Shown here piece after piece: positions 25,536 to 34,622 of a stretch of 52,686 bases of DNA. The notes under the pieces are model-generated. The model did no database searches and was not told the origin of the DNA. It saw only the letters and a program-made list of their open reading frames with translations. The translations under genes were made by a program, and so were the position numbers. This DNA is from CAYJLW01 sp964370965. Its GTDB lineage: Bacteria > Actinomycetota > Acidimicrobiia > UBA2766. Position 1 is the stretch's first letter. Every line of letters starts with the position of its first letter. The stretch is from NCBI GenBank assembly GCA_964370965.1, contig CAYJLW010000022.1, positions 1 to 52,686 of the forward strand. The letters run 5' to 3'.

Positions 25536-26300
25536 ATGGCGCCGCTGCACGTGCTCGTCCTCGGGGACTCGATCGCCTACCAGGGGCCCACCGGAGCGCT
25601 GAAGATCGACGACCCCCGCCTGTACACGAACGTCGCCCGCCGCCGCCTCGAGACACTCCTCGGACGGCCCGTGGACCTCACGGCCATCTGCCGGGCGGGC
25701 TCCAACACCCGCTCCCTCTGGGTGACCGTGACCAAGGACGTCTTCGTCCGCGACGTCCTCCTGCCCCGGGCCGACGTCGTCGTGCTCGCCTCGAGCTCCA
25801 TCGACACGCTCCCAGTGGGGCTCCCCGTCTGGATGAAGGACGCCATCGGCCACATCACGAACCCCGTCCTCCGGAGGCGGGTGCGCAAGGCGTACGTGAA
25901 GGCCCACCCGCGTCTCGCCCGCCTCCTGGGCCGCCGCCTGCGCTGGGTCCCCCGCTCCGTCACCCGGGATCTCTGGCCCCGCACCGTGGACTGGGTGCGC
26001 TACGTCTCCGGCGGCGCCCTCGTGGTCGGCTTCACGGTCGTGCCCACGTCGGCGCCGTACCACGGCGGCCGCGACCCCCACTCGGCTCAGGGCGCGGCCG
26101 ACGTCCGGGCCATGGCGGCGGCGAAGAACGTCCCCCTGGTGGACGTCACGCCCATGTGCCATGCCCACATGGGCGCCTACAACCCGGACGGCATGCACTG
26201 GGGATTCGAGCTTCACTCCGAGGTCGGCGACGCGCTCGCGGAGCTCCTCGCAGCAGAGACCAAGGCCTCGAACAGCGCCAGGTGGGCGGTGCCCGGCTGA
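25536..26300 (+). CDS. SGNH/GDSL-type hydrolase
   Basis: 254 residues. Block I is VLVLGDSIAYQG with the Ser nucleophile, the Gly is probably in CRAGSNT, and block V is NPDGMHWGFEL with the catalytic Asp-x-x-His. These enzymes are esterases or acetyl-hydrolases on lipids or glycans. No signal peptide, so cytoplasmic or an unusual export route. Its last 88 bases overlap the convergent amidotransferase-like gene. Confidence 0.82.
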   Translation: MAPLHVLVLGDSIAYQGPTGALKIDDPRLYTNVARRRLETLLGRPVDLTAICRAGSNTRSLWVTVTKDVFVRDVLLPRADVVVLASSSIDTLPVGLPVWMKDAIGHITNPVLRRRVRKAYVKAHPRLARLLGRRLRWVPRSVTRDLWPRTVDWVRYVSGGALVVGFTVVPTSAPYHGGRDPHSAQGAADVRAMAAAKNVPLVDVTPMCHAHMGAYNPDGMHWGFELHSEVGDALAELLAAETKASNSARWAVPG

Positions 26301-26965
26301 GCGAGCATCTCCGGGTGCCACTGCACGGCCAGACAGAAGGTCCGCCCGGGCGCCTCGATTCCCTCGATGACACCGGTGCCCGGCTCACGGGCGACAGCCG
26401 CGAGCCCGGGGCCGACGTCGGCCACCGCCTGGTGGTGCATCGAGTTCACACCCGGACGCGTGCCCACGACCCCGGCGAGACGGCTGCCCGCGGTGACCTC
26501 GACCTCGTGGACCTCCTCCTCCCCGGCGTCCCGGCGCTGGTGGTCGCCCACCCCGGGGAGCTCCTCGACGACATGCTGGTGGAGCGTGCCGCCGAGGGCG
26601 ACGTTGAGGACCTGCATCCCGCGGCAGATCGCCAGCAGGGGGACGTCGGTCGCGAAGGCGCGCCGGGTGAGGGCGAGCTCGAAGGCGTCCCGCTCCGGAT
26701 CCGGCGGCTGGGTCTCCGGGTGACGCTCCTGACCGTAGACCCCGGGCTCGACGTCGTCGCCGCCGGAGAGGAGGAGGCCGTCACAGATCTCGAGGAGGCT
26801 GTCGACGTCACCGGGGTCCACGGGCAGCAGGAGGACGGGGATGCCCCCGGCGTCACGCACTGCCTGGGAGTACCAGCGGTTCACCGTCTCCATCGGCGTG
26901 GGACCGAGATACGTGGGGACGGTCCGGTTCCACGCCGTCACCCCGATCCGGGGCCGCTCACGCAT
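26213..26965 (-). CDS. Class I glutamine amidotransferase-like hydrolase (peptidase C26, gamma-glutamyl-GABA hydrolase type)
   Basis: 250 residues. LLLSGGDDVEPGVYGQE, the nucleophile motif LLAICRGMQVLN (Cys114) and AVQWHPEM (His217, Glu219) form the triad of the C26 family that includes PuuD. It probably removes a gamma-glutamyl group from a small amine or peptide. It overlaps the end of the GNAT gene upstream by eight bases and is the last gene of the DivIVA-GNAT-C26 run. Confidence 0.87.
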   Translation of the reverse strand: MRERPRIGVTAWNRTVPTYLGPTPMETVNRWYSQAVRDAGGIPVLLLPVDPGDVDSLLEICDGLLLSGGDDVEPGVYGQERHPETQPPDPERDAFELALTRRAFATDVPLLAICRGMQVLNVALGGTLHQHVVEELPGVGDHQRRDAGEEEVHEVEVTAGSRLAGVVGTRPGVNSMHHQAVADVGPGLAAVAREPGTGVIEGIEAPGRTFCLAVQWHPEMLAQPGTAHLALFEALVSAARSSASASPTSE

Positions 26966-27575
26966 CGGGCGCCCCTGCGGTCCCGGGGGACACAGGGGCC
27001 GCCTCGGCTCTCGCCGCCGCTGCCTCCTCGGGCGAAAGGCGCGGCCTGTCGATGGGGAACTCCACGTGGAAGACGCCGGACTCGATCTCGTCGCTCACCG
27101 GGTACCCGGACTTGTTGAACACGGCGAGCATCGGCGTGTTCGTCCCGAGCACCTCGGCCTCGAAGACCCGGATGCCGTGACGAGGAGCCAGGTCGGCGAG
27201 CTCCTTGAGGAGGAGCGTGCCGATGCCCTGACCCTGGTGGGCGTCCTCGACCGTGAACGCCACCTCGGCCTGGTCGGCCCCGGGCTGGGCGGCCCAGCGG
27301 CCGACGGCGACGATCTCCTCGCCGTCTCCCTCCCCGACGACCACGCAAATCGCCATCCGGCGGTCGTAGTCGAGATCGAGGAGGCGGTCGATGTTGTCGT
27401 CCGTGGCGGGCGGCAGGGACATGAACCGGTAGTAGAGCGTCTCCTCGCTGCAGCGCTCCCCCATCGCGCGGAGACGCTCGTGGTCGTCGGGACGCAGGGC
27501 GCGGAGGCGCAACAGTGAGCCGTCCTTGAGCAGCCCTTCCGACCGGTAGTCCGCGTCGGAAGGGCCCGCGCTCAC
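26958..27575 (-). CDS. GNAT-family N-acetyltransferase
   Basis: 205 residues from GTG 27575. An N-terminal LLRLRALRPDDHERLRAM opening, EVAFTVEDAHQGQGIG with the acetyl-CoA binding Q/R-x-x-G-x-G/A loop, and FEAEVLGTNTPMLAVFNKSG are those of the acetyltransferase domain attached to larger protein acetyltransferases, so it may acetylate proteins. Coupled by overlap to both neighbours. Confidence 0.85.
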   Translation of the reverse strand: MSAGPSDADYRSEGLLKDGSLLRLRALRPDDHERLRAMGERCSEETLYYRFMSLPPATDDNIDRLLDLDYDRRMAICVVVGEGDGEEIVAVGRWAAQPGADQAEVAFTVEDAHQGQGIGTLLLKELADLAPRHGIRVFEAEVLGTNTPMLAVFNKSGYPVSDEIESGVFHVEFPIDRPRLSPEEAAAARAEAAPVSPGTAGAPDA

Positions 27576-28201
27576 TCCCCGGCTTCCGGCGTGTACGCCT
27601 CGGTCGGCTGGTCGGTCGGGTCAGGCGCCGCCCAGGGTGGAGGAGGCGGCCCGGGGGGAGCCGCCGGAGGGGGCGGCAGCGGGGCGGCCTCGACAGCGGG
27701 CACTGCAGGCGCGAGCGGCACAGGGGCCGGCTCCACAGCGGGAACGGGAGGGAGTGGGGCGGGCTGGGCCGGCGGGGCGGGGAGCAGAGGCGGATTCGCG
27801 TCGACGACCGTGCGCGCGTCAGGCGGTGCGGGCACGGCCGGTGGGGCGGTGTCCGCGCCCTGGGTGACCACGAACGGCTCGGCCTCCGGCGGCTGTGCCG
27901 CTCCCCACGAGATGCCGGCGCCGGCCGCGGGCGCCGCGGGGACGGGCGCCGGTGCCGGGGGAACGAGGTCGGCGGGGACAGGCGCCGGCGCGGGAACCGC
28001 CGCCTCCGCGGGGGCGGTTCCCGGCGCCCCCCGGCGTGAGCCGCCGAGGTCGATACCGATGAGGTGCTGGAGGACGTCGGCGATGTAGTCGAGGAACTCG
28101 TCGACGTCGCCCTCGTGATAGCCGCGGCGGGCCTCCCGGAACGTCGAGCGTTCCAGTTCACCCACGAGTTCGGCCAGCCGGGCGCGAACAGCTTCGTCCA
28201 T
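27572..28201 (-). CDS. DivIVA-domain protein with long Pro/Ala-rich tail
   Basis: 209 residues. The first 50 contain FREARRGYHEGDVDEFLDYI, the DivIVA N-terminal signature (GY-x-x-x-x-V-D-x-FL). About 150 residues of Pro/Ala-rich low-complexity sequence follow. DivIVA/Wag31 proteins bind curved membrane and mark poles and septa; this short form lacks the long coiled coil, so it may be an adaptor. A minus-strand TAGAAT (28246-28241) is a plausible -10. Confidence 0.75.
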   Translation of the reverse strand: MDEAVRARLAELVGELERSTFREARRGYHEGDVDEFLDYIADVLQHLIGIDLGGSRRGAPGTAPAEAAVPAPAPVPADLVPPAPAPVPAAPAAGAGISWGAAQPPEAEPFVVTQGADTAPPAVPAPPDARTVVDANPPLLPAPPAQPAPLPPVPAVEPAPVPLAPAVPAVEAAPLPPPPAAPPGPPPPPWAAPDPTDQPTEAYTPEAGE

Positions 28202-28406
28202 TGGGAGGTGTCACCCCTGGAGGTGTGCGGAAAGTCGCCCGGATTCTAGAACGCGAGCCGGGCTTCGTCCCTCCCCGACCCCCGCGGAGGCAACAGGGGA
28301 CCGAGCCTCGGATGGCGAAATACCCGGTATCTTGGTGGCTGCCGGGCTCTGGGCTGCGGCCTGTTCGGCCCGGCTGGGGATTGCCGGCGGCAAAGAGAAG
28401 GACGAC

Positions 28407-29345
28407 GTGAGCGACTGGCGACGACAGGCGACGCTGTGGCTGGCCGCAAGGCCGGTGGCGCGCACGCTGGTCGCCGGAACCGTTCCCGGGCGCCGTCTCG
28501 CCCTCGGCTACGTGGCCGGCGAGGATCTCGACGACGCCGTCGCCGTCGCCAAGGAGACCCTCGACACGGGCGCCGACTTCTCCCTCGACTACCTCGGCCC
28601 CCCCGTGACCACCGAGGCGCAAGCCCGCAAGACCGCCGACGCCTACCTCACGGCCCTCGACGAGATGATCCTCGTGGGTGTGGGCGGATCCCTCTCCCTG
28701 AAGCCCGCCCAACTGGGTCGTGACCTCGACCCCGTGCTCTGGCGGGCGCTCGCCCACGAGATCGCCGAACATGCCCGCCGGGGCGCCGTCACCGTCACCC
28801 TGGACATGGACGACGCCTCGACGGCCGATGCCACGCTGCGGACCTTCGCCGCCGTGCAGGCCGAGACCGGCAACATGGGCGTGGCGATCCAGGCCCGCCT
28901 GTACCGCAGCCGCGTCGACCTCGAACAGATCAGCCGGCGCAGCGGCGGCATGGTGAGGCTTTGCAAGGGGGCGTTCCGTGAGGGCCCCCGCGACGCCTAC
29001 CGGTCGGCGAACGCGATCCGGCGCAACTTCGTCCGTCTCGCCGAGTACCTGCTGCGGACCCCGAACCTGTTCCCGTGCTTCGCCACGAGCGACGTGGGCC
29101 TCGTCGACGTCGTGCAGGATCTCGCCGACGAGCTCGGCATCGACCGCGAGACGTACGAGTTCCAGCTCCTCCACGGCTTTCACAGCGACCTCGCCCACCG
29201 CCTCGTCTCCGAGGGCCACCGCGTGAGGGTGTTCATCCCCTACGGGCCGGCCTGGTACGAGTACCTCGCCCGGCGCGTGGCCGAGCGCCCGGGGCTCCTC
29301 GGCCGACTCGTGTCAGACCTCTCGCGGGACCTCCGCGGCGACTGA
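28407..29345 (+). CDS. Proline dehydrogenase
   Basis: 312 residues from GTG 28407 with GAGAAGG five bases upstream. Single-domain proline dehydrogenase: SLDYLGPPVTT, VTLDMDDAST, VAIQARLYRS, RLCKGAFREG, FATSDVGLVD and YEFQLLHGFHSDLA line a TIM barrel binding FAD, and VFIPYGPAWYEYLARRVAERP gives the C-terminal substrate-binding helix with its conserved Tyr and Arg residues. It oxidises proline to pyrroline-5-carboxylate, feeding electrons to the quinone pool. The partner dehydrogenase is not adjacent. Confidence 0.92.
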   Translation: MSDWRRQATLWLAARPVARTLVAGTVPGRRLALGYVAGEDLDDAVAVAKETLDTGADFSLDYLGPPVTTEAQARKTADAYLTALDEMILVGVGGSLSLKPAQLGRDLDPVLWRALAHEIAEHARRGAVTVTLDMDDASTADATLRTFAAVQAETGNMGVAIQARLYRSRVDLEQISRRSGGMVRLCKGAFREGPRDAYRSANAIRRNFVRLAEYLLRTPNLFPCFATSDVGLVDVVQDLADELGIDRETYEFQLLHGFHSDLAHRLVSEGHRVRVFIPYGPAWYEYLARRVAERPGLLGRLVSDLSRDLRGD

Positions 29346-29416
29346 AGCCCCAGAGACCACGTCCCCGGTTCCCCGTGCCCCCCGGTTCCCGTCCGGGGCA
29401 CCCCGTCGTCCGGTAT

Positions 29417-29478
29417 GGGGGGGGGGGGGGCGGGGTTGGGGGGGGGGGGCGGCCCGGGCCGCCGGGGGNNNNNNNNNN
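29417..29478. other. Assembly join: poly-G artefact plus 10 N
   Basis: G runs of about a dozen bases with mixed GC, then ten N at 29469-29478. Same look as the join at 16.8 kb; adjacency of proline dehydrogenase and the FtsH-like gene is not guaranteed. The 221 bases between the two genes hold nothing else visible. Confidence 0.9.
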
Positions 29479-29566
29479 CCCTCCGCCCGGCATACCCGTG
29501 CCTCAGCTCCCCAGAACGACGGGAAGGCACCCCCCGCAACGACGAAAGGGGCCTGGTCCGGAACCT

Positions 29567-31426
29567 TCAGTCCCGTTCGGCGGGCGCCCGGACGTCGACC
29601 ACGTCGGCCTGGGCGGTGGCGAGGATGTCGGTGATCTCGTCGCCGACGAGCTCCTCGCGATCCAGGAGAGCGTCCCGGAGAGCCTCGACAAGGTGGACGT
29701 TGCCGGCGAGGAGGCCCGCCACGCTGTCCTTCTCCTCTGTCAGGAGGCCGTCGACGTCGGCCCGCAACGCCTCGTCGGCGAGCACCTTCTGCACGAGGTT
29801 CTGGTCCACGGCGGATCCCGCCGCCTCCAGGGAGACGAGCGAGCTGCCCATCCCGCAGGCGCCGACCATCTGGGCGGCCAGGGTGGTGGCCGCCTGCAGG
29901 TCGCCGGAAACCCCCGTGCCGGACTCGCCGAAGAAGAGCTCCTCGGCGGCCATGCCGCCGAAGCTGATCTGCAGGAGGGCGACGAGCTCCGAACGGGTCT
30001 TCGTCCAGCGCTCCTCGCTGTCGGAGTGGCCGAGAAGACCGAGGGCCGCCCGCCGCTTCACGATGGACAGGATCTCGAGGCGCCGACCCCGCCCCACCAG
30101 CCAGGCGACGACGGCGTGACCCGCCTCGTGGGTGGCGATCGCCCGCCGCTCCGCTGCCGTGTAGGACACGGGGTGGGCGACTCCGATCTCTTCTGTGAGC
30201 TTCGCCCTGTTCACGTCCGCCCAGTCGAGGGTGACGCGGCCGTCGCGCAGCGCCCACACGAGCGCCTCGTTCAGGAGGTGCTCGATCATGACCGGCGTGT
30301 AGCCCATGGTCATGGCCGCCAGTTGCTGGCGCCGCGCGGGGTCGTCGAGGGCGGAGTCGTGCGCCTTCGAGCCGAGGTAGAAGTCGATGATGTCGCGCCG
30401 ACCGGTGAGCGACGGGGGGTCGAAGTGGATGATGCGGTCGAAGCGACCCGGTCGCAGCAGGGCGGGGTCGAGGGAGTCGGCCCTGTTCGTAGCGGCGATG
30501 AGGAGCACGTTCGCATACGGCGGCCGTGGCCGGCGGAGACCGCGACCGTCGGGCAGGAAGCGGTTCAGGCGCTCGATGAAGGCCCCGGCGACCTTGCCCC
30601 GCCACGTCGGGGAGTCGAAGCTCTGCATCTGCACAAGGAGCTCGTTGATGGCGCTCCCGAGGTCCCCGGGCCCGGTGGCCGCGTCGACCCTGGTGCCACC
30701 GGGGGTGTCCGGGGTGGATGTGGACGTCGCTCCGGCCCCGGGAACGGCCCGGCTCACACCGGAACGGGAGAAGCCGATGGCGTCCACCTCCTCGATGAAG
30801 CCGATGGCCCCGCCTTCCTGGCGGGCGGTCTTGCGCAGGGCCTTGAAGAACGAGCGGAGCTTGCGGGCGGTGGCGCCCTGCCAGGACGAGTGGAAGGCCG
30901 TCGCCGAGGCGAACAGGAACGGCACTCCCGCCTCTTTCGCCATCGCCTTCGCGAGGTAGGTCTTGCCCGTGCCCGGCGGCCCCTCGAAGAGCACGCCCCT
31001 GCGCGGATTGCCGCCCAACTGGTCCTGGAACGTGGCATAGCCGAGGAAGAGGTTGAGGGTGCGGACCGCCTCCTCCTTGACGACGTCGAGGCCCTTGACG
31101 TCGTCAAGGGTGACGTCGATCTGGTCGGGACGGAAGACGACGTGGGGGCTGCGGCCTGTGCCCAACATCGGGAGGACGAGGACGACGCCGAGGATCACGA
31201 CCAGGGCGATGCCCGGCAGCCAGAGCATGGCGTCCGCGGGCAACGACGGCAGTCCCGGGGCGACCGGGTTCCCGCTCAGCCAGCGCACCCACAGCCAGGC
31301 GGCGAGGGGCGCGAGGACGACCAGGAGCTTCAGGAGCCGGCGCCGGCGAGCACGTTCCCGGCTGCGACCGACGTCAGCCGCGCCTCTGTCGATGATGTGC
31401 GCGGATCCCAGATCGCTCGTGGCCAT
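29567..31426 (-). CDS. FtsH-like membrane AAA+ metalloprotease (divergent)
   Basis: 619 residues. Two N-terminal membrane segments (about 31-50 and 68-89), an AAA domain with Walker A GPPGTGKT (149-156) and arginine-finger region LLRPGRFDR, then an M41 peptidase domain with HEAGH (433-437) and the third ligand in SGDLQAAT (Asp509). Differences from ordinary FtsH: Walker B reads FIEEVDA, Glu212 instead of Asp; the pore loop FVGVGA is replaced by SSWQGA; and the stretch between Walker B and the sensor (about 220-305) is much longer. Probably a second, specialised FtsH paralogue that extracts or degrades membrane proteins. Confidence 0.85.
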   Translation of the reverse strand: MATSDLGSAHIIDRGAADVGRSRERARRRRLLKLLVVLAPLAAWLWVRWLSGNPVAPGLPSLPADAMLWLPGIALVVILGVVLVLPMLGTGRSPHVVFRPDQIDVTLDDVKGLDVVKEEAVRTLNLFLGYATFQDQLGGNPRRGVLFEGPPGTGKTYLAKAMAKEAGVPFLFASATAFHSSWQGATARKLRSFFKALRKTARQEGGAIGFIEEVDAIGFSRSGVSRAVPGAGATSTSTPDTPGGTRVDAATGPGDLGSAINELLVQMQSFDSPTWRGKVAGAFIERLNRFLPDGRGLRRPRPPYANVLLIAATNRADSLDPALLRPGRFDRIIHFDPPSLTGRRDIIDFYLGSKAHDSALDDPARRQQLAAMTMGYTPVMIEHLLNEALVWALRDGRVTLDWADVNRAKLTEEIGVAHPVSYTAAERRAIATHEAGHAVVAWLVGRGRRLEILSIVKRRAALGLLGHSDSEERWTKTRSELVALLQISFGGMAAEELFFGESGTGVSGDLQAATTLAAQMVGACGMGSSLVSLEAAGSAVDQNLVQKVLADEALRADVDGLLTEEKDSVAGLLAGNVHLVEALRDALLDREELVGDEITDILATAQADVVDVRAPAERD

Positions 31427-31600
31427 GGCACTCCAACTCGTCCGCCGGTCGGGGGACTTCGACCGGGCTCCCTGCCTGCCACGCTACGTGACATTTCCAC
31501 CCCGGCCCCCGGTTCTCCTGCGCCGGGGCGGCGTAGATGGGTAGCAGGTAGGGTCACGGATGGGTCGCAGGTCCTGGACGCGCTCTCCCCGGAGGCCGGC

Positions 31601-32056
31601 ATGGAAGTCGCCGCTCTCATGAATCAGAACGTGGTCACGGTCGCCGTGGCGGCCTCCGTCAACGATGCTGCCGCCGCCATGGACGCCGCCGGGATCGGGG
31701 CCGTCCTCGTCACGGACGGCGACCGCGTCCGAGGGGTGTTCACGGAACGTGACGTCATCCGGGCCCTGGCCGGCGGGGCCGACCCCGCGGCGCGACCGGC
31801 GAGCGAGTTCATGACGAGCGACGTGGTCACGATCGCCCCCGCTGCCGGCCTCGACGAAGCGGCCCGTCTCATGGCGGGCGCCCGTGTCCGTCACCTCCCC
31901 GTCGTCGACGACTCGGATCATCTCGTGGGCCTCCTCTCCATGCGGCGCCTCATCCGCTGGAGCGTCCGGGAGATGGCCGCCGACGACGTGGGGGAGATCG
32001 TGCATTTCGAGCTCTCCCAGCGGGTCCTGTCCCTGGTGCACGACATCGGGGCGTGA
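31601..32056 (+). CDS. Tandem CBS-domain protein
   Basis: 151 residues from ATG 31601, with GGAGG five bases upstream. Two CBS motifs: VAALMNQNVVTV to RGVFTERDVIRAL and SEFMTSDVVTIAP to VGLLSMRRLIRWS. A short helical tail follows. Stand-alone CBS pairs bind adenine nucleotides and regulate partner proteins. TAGGGT about 45 bases upstream may be its -10. Confidence 0.9.
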   Translation: MEVAALMNQNVVTVAVAASVNDAAAAMDAAGIGAVLVTDGDRVRGVFTERDVIRALAGGADPAARPASEFMTSDVVTIAPAAGLDEAARLMAGARVRHLPVVDDSDHLVGLLSMRRLIRWSVREMAADDVGEIVHFELSQRVLSLVHDIGA

Positions 32057-32147
32057 GCGGTCGGCGCCGGAGAGGGCGGGACTTGTCCGCCCCCCGGGGC
32101 CGACCTAGGTTTGCCGGGCGCCGCACGTCCGTCCACAGGAGGCACCG

Positions 32148-32528
32148 ATGGCAGACGAAGCCCCCCAGGGCATCCCGGAAATCCCCGCAGACGCCGACAT
32201 GAAGCAGGTCGTGCCGCTTCTCATGAACGGCATGGCCGACGCCTACGACGCGTCCAAGGGTGTCGAGGCCGTCGTGCAGTTCGACTTCGGCGACGACGGT
32301 CAGTGGTACCTCACGCTGGGCTCCGACGGCGCCACGGCGACAGAGGGGACGGCGGAGAACCCGCGCATGACGATGTCGGCGGCATCCCGCGATTTCGTCG
32401 ACATGATCACGGGCAAGGCCGACGGCCAGCAGATGTTCATGACCGGCAAGCTCCGCATCGCCGGCGACATGATGTTCGCCATGCAGATGCAGGGCCTCTT
32501 CAAGGCCCCCGAGGGCCTCGGAGGCTGA
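32148..32528 (+). CDS. SCP2 sterol/lipid-binding domain protein
   Basis: 126 residues from ATG 32148 behind AGGAGG. VVQFDFGDDGQWYLTL, DFVDMITGKADGQQMFMTGK and LRIAGDMMFAMQMQGLF match the SCP-2 fold, with the typical GK(L)RI-GD ending. It binds lipids or CoA esters in a hydrophobic tunnel. A TAGGTT box lies at 32106-32111. The context of acyl-CoA genes fits a lipid carrier role. Confidence 0.88.
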   Translation: MADEAPQGIPEIPADADMKQVVPLLMNGMADAYDASKGVEAVVQFDFGDDGQWYLTLGSDGATATEGTAENPRMTMSAASRDFVDMITGKADGQQMFMTGKLRIAGDMMFAMQMQGLFKAPEGLGG

Positions 32529-32557
32529 CGGCGCGACTTCGGAGGCTCACAACGCAC

Positions 32558-32610
32558 GCCGGCGGGGTAGGGGGTCCCCGCCGGCACGCTGAGCGCTGCA
32601 AGGCGCCCAG
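32558..32610 (+). repeat. Single dispersed copy of the 36.99-37.49 kb hairpin repeat
   Basis: GCCGGCGGGG (32558-32567) and CCCCGCCGGC (32576-32585) form a perfect 10-bp hairpin, followed by CACGCTGAGCGCTGCAAGGC. The tandem array near 37 kb has the same hairpin followed by ACACGCTCAGCGCCGCCA. It lies 30 bases after the SCP2 stop and could act as a terminator. Confidence 0.6.
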
Positions 32611-32730
32611 CGACGTCACAAGCAATGTCACAGTGAGGTCTGGCCCTCCCACCCCGGACCATCCCCGGCTCTCCTGGGCGTCGCGGGGAGAATGGGGGTC
32701 TCACCTTCCCCAGCGCCCCGAGGTCCCCGA

Positions 32731-34350
32731 ATGAGCGCCCTACCGCAACCAGCCACCCCGCCGGTGCCGGCAACCCCGCTCCCCACCCGGCGGGACTGGC
32801 TGGAGGCCGCCCAGGCCCGCTCCGTCTGGCTCGACGCCGTGCCCGGCCTGCGCGCGATGTCGGGCCAGCTCCACGCCCAGAACCGCTCCCTGCGCCAGGC
32901 CGTGGCCCGTCAGGCCGGCCGACTCGTCTCCGACGCCCGCACCCGGGACCGTGTCGTGCGCACCGCCGAGGTGGGCTTCGAGCTCGTGGCCCAGCTCATC
33001 GCCCTCGCTCTCGACCTGCGCGACGCCGCCCGCGCCGCCGACGAGCCGCTCCTGGGGTGGTGGCGCCGCCAGCGGGTGGACGCCGGTGACGTGCGGCGCC
33101 GTGTCCTCGAGGAGGGCTTCGACCCCGAGGCCCGGGCCCTGCGCCTCGCCGCAGAGCGCCTCGCCGGCGCCGACCCCATCCGAGGCGCCGCCGCCCGGCG
33201 CCTGCGTATCACCGCCGAGTCGCTCGGGCCCACGTTCGTGAAGTTCGGCCAACTCCTCGCCTCCGCCGAGGGCCTTTTGCCCAACGAGGTCGTGGCCGAG
33301 TTCGGCCGCTGCCGCGACGAGGTCCGCCCCGAGCCCACCGCCCGGATCGTGGAGGAGATCGAGGCGGCCCTCGGGCGTGTCGGAAGCGTGTTCGCGTCCT
33401 TCGACCCCACCCCGATCGCGGCGGCATCCATCGCCCAGGTGCACGCCGCCGTGCTTCCCGACGGCCGTGACGTGGTCGTGAAGGTGCGCCGGCCCGGAAT
33501 CGCGTCGTGCATCCGCCGCGACGTCGCCGTCCTGTCCCGTCTCGCCGCCGCCGCCGCCCGCGTGGACAAGATCGACCTTGTGAACCTCCCCGGCCTCGTC
33601 TCCCTCTTCGCCGAGACGGTCCTGGAGGAGATGGACTTCCGCCTCGAGGCGGAGAACATGATCGACTGCGCCCTCGCCGTCGAGGACGCCGGCCTCACCG
33701 AGGTCGTCGTCCCTCACCCCGAGCCGGGCATGGTGACCCAGAGCGTCCTCGTCATGGAACGCATCCACGGCCTCCGCTTCCACGACGCCGAGTCGATGGC
33801 CGCCGCCGGCGTGGACGTCACCCGCATGCTCCAGGTCGGCCTCCAGGCCGTGATCGAAGGGGCCACGATCTACGGCATCTTCCACGCCGACCTGCACGCC
33901 GGCAACGTCCTCGCCCTCCCCGACGGGCGCTTCGGCCTCGTCGACTTCGGGATCGTGGGTCGCCTCGACGACGAGCGACGTACAGGCCTCGCGCACTGGC
34001 TCATCGCCCTCGCCTCCGACGACCTCCCCATGCAGATCCGCTCCCTGCGCGACCTGGGGGCGTTCCCTGACGGCACCGACGTCGAGGAGCTCGCCGGGGC
34101 CGTCGAAGCGGCCCTCCCGTCCCTGGCGGACATGGAGGAGCGCAGCTTCGACGAGCTCGTGAGCCGCTTCGAGCTCGTCCTGGGCGTCCTCGAGGCCGCC
34201 GGCATGCGCCTCCCGCGCGAGATCGCCCTCTTCTTCAAGGACGTCCTCCACCTCAACGGCACGACGCGGGCGCTCGTGCCCGACCTGAAGCCCTTCGACG
34301 AGGTGGACGCCGCCGTCGCCGACTTCCGGGCGAAGTACGACCTCGCCTGA
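32731..34350 (+). CDS. ABC1/UbiB (AarF) atypical kinase family protein, copy 2
   Basis: 539 residues from ATG 32731 (an ATG at 32692 is less likely). A helical N-terminal extension of about 150 residues precedes LGPTFVKFGQLLASAEG, PIAAASIAQVHAA, VVVKVRRPG, FHADLHAGN and LVDFGIVGR. Same family as 23317-24717, with clear similarity in the core but a distinct N-terminus. Role in quinone or lipid homeostasis is inferred from the family. Confidence 0.92.
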   Translation: MSALPQPATPPVPATPLPTRRDWLEAAQARSVWLDAVPGLRAMSGQLHAQNRSLRQAVARQAGRLVSDARTRDRVVRTAEVGFELVAQLIALALDLRDAARAADEPLLGWWRRQRVDAGDVRRRVLEEGFDPEARALRLAAERLAGADPIRGAAARRLRITAESLGPTFVKFGQLLASAEGLLPNEVVAEFGRCRDEVRPEPTARIVEEIEAALGRVGSVFASFDPTPIAAASIAQVHAAVLPDGRDVVVKVRRPGIASCIRRDVAVLSRLAAAAARVDKIDLVNLPGLVSLFAETVLEEMDFRLEAENMIDCALAVEDAGLTEVVVPHPEPGMVTQSVLVMERIHGLRFHDAESMAAAGVDVTRMLQVGLQAVIEGATIYGIFHADLHAGNVLALPDGRFGLVDFGIVGRLDDERRTGLAHWLIALASDDLPMQIRSLRDLGAFPDGTDVEELAGAVEAALPSLADMEERSFDELVSRFELVLGVLEAAGMRLPREIALFFKDVLHLNGTTRALVPDLKPFDEVDAAVADFRAKYDLA

Positions 34351-34395
34351 GCATCTCTCTGGCGAGATCGCCCCGAACCCGCCGCCGAGGGCGCC

Positions 34396-34440
34396 AAAGG
34401 GATGCCGTTGTCCCGGAATTCCGGGACAACGGCTTCACTT
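34396..34440 (-). repeat. Dispersed hairpin repeat, copy 1
   Basis: Contains a perfect 30-bp palindrome at 34404-34433 (arms GCCGTTGTCCCGGAA and its complement), flanked by AAAGGGAT and TTCACTT. The reverse complement of the hairpin at 44521-44566 is nearly identical. It follows the ABC1 gene by 45 bases. Confidence 0.75.
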
Positions 34441-34488
34441 CAGGCCGGGCGCACCCGTGGCCGGGGTAGACGACGGGTGTCGGGGCGC

Positions 34489-34587
34489 ATGAAACGGGCG
34501 GCCGGGAGACCCAAGGACCTGATCGAGGTCGAGATCCTCGCCGCGCTCCGGGACGAGCTCGCCGGTGGCGCCGACTCCCGCGGGTAG
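34489..34587 (+). pseudogene. Remnant of a C-terminal gene fragment (KRAAGRPKDL type)
   Basis: A 32-residue reading frame with MKRAAGRPKDLIEVEILAAL. That wording is typical of the C-terminus of nucleotidyltransferase-like accessory proteins. Nothing of the N-terminal part remains; upstream lies the hairpin repeat. Probably decayed. Confidence 0.35.
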
Positions 34588-34622
34588 CCCGTGGAGGACG
34601 CCGCCCGCGGCACGCCCTGGCG

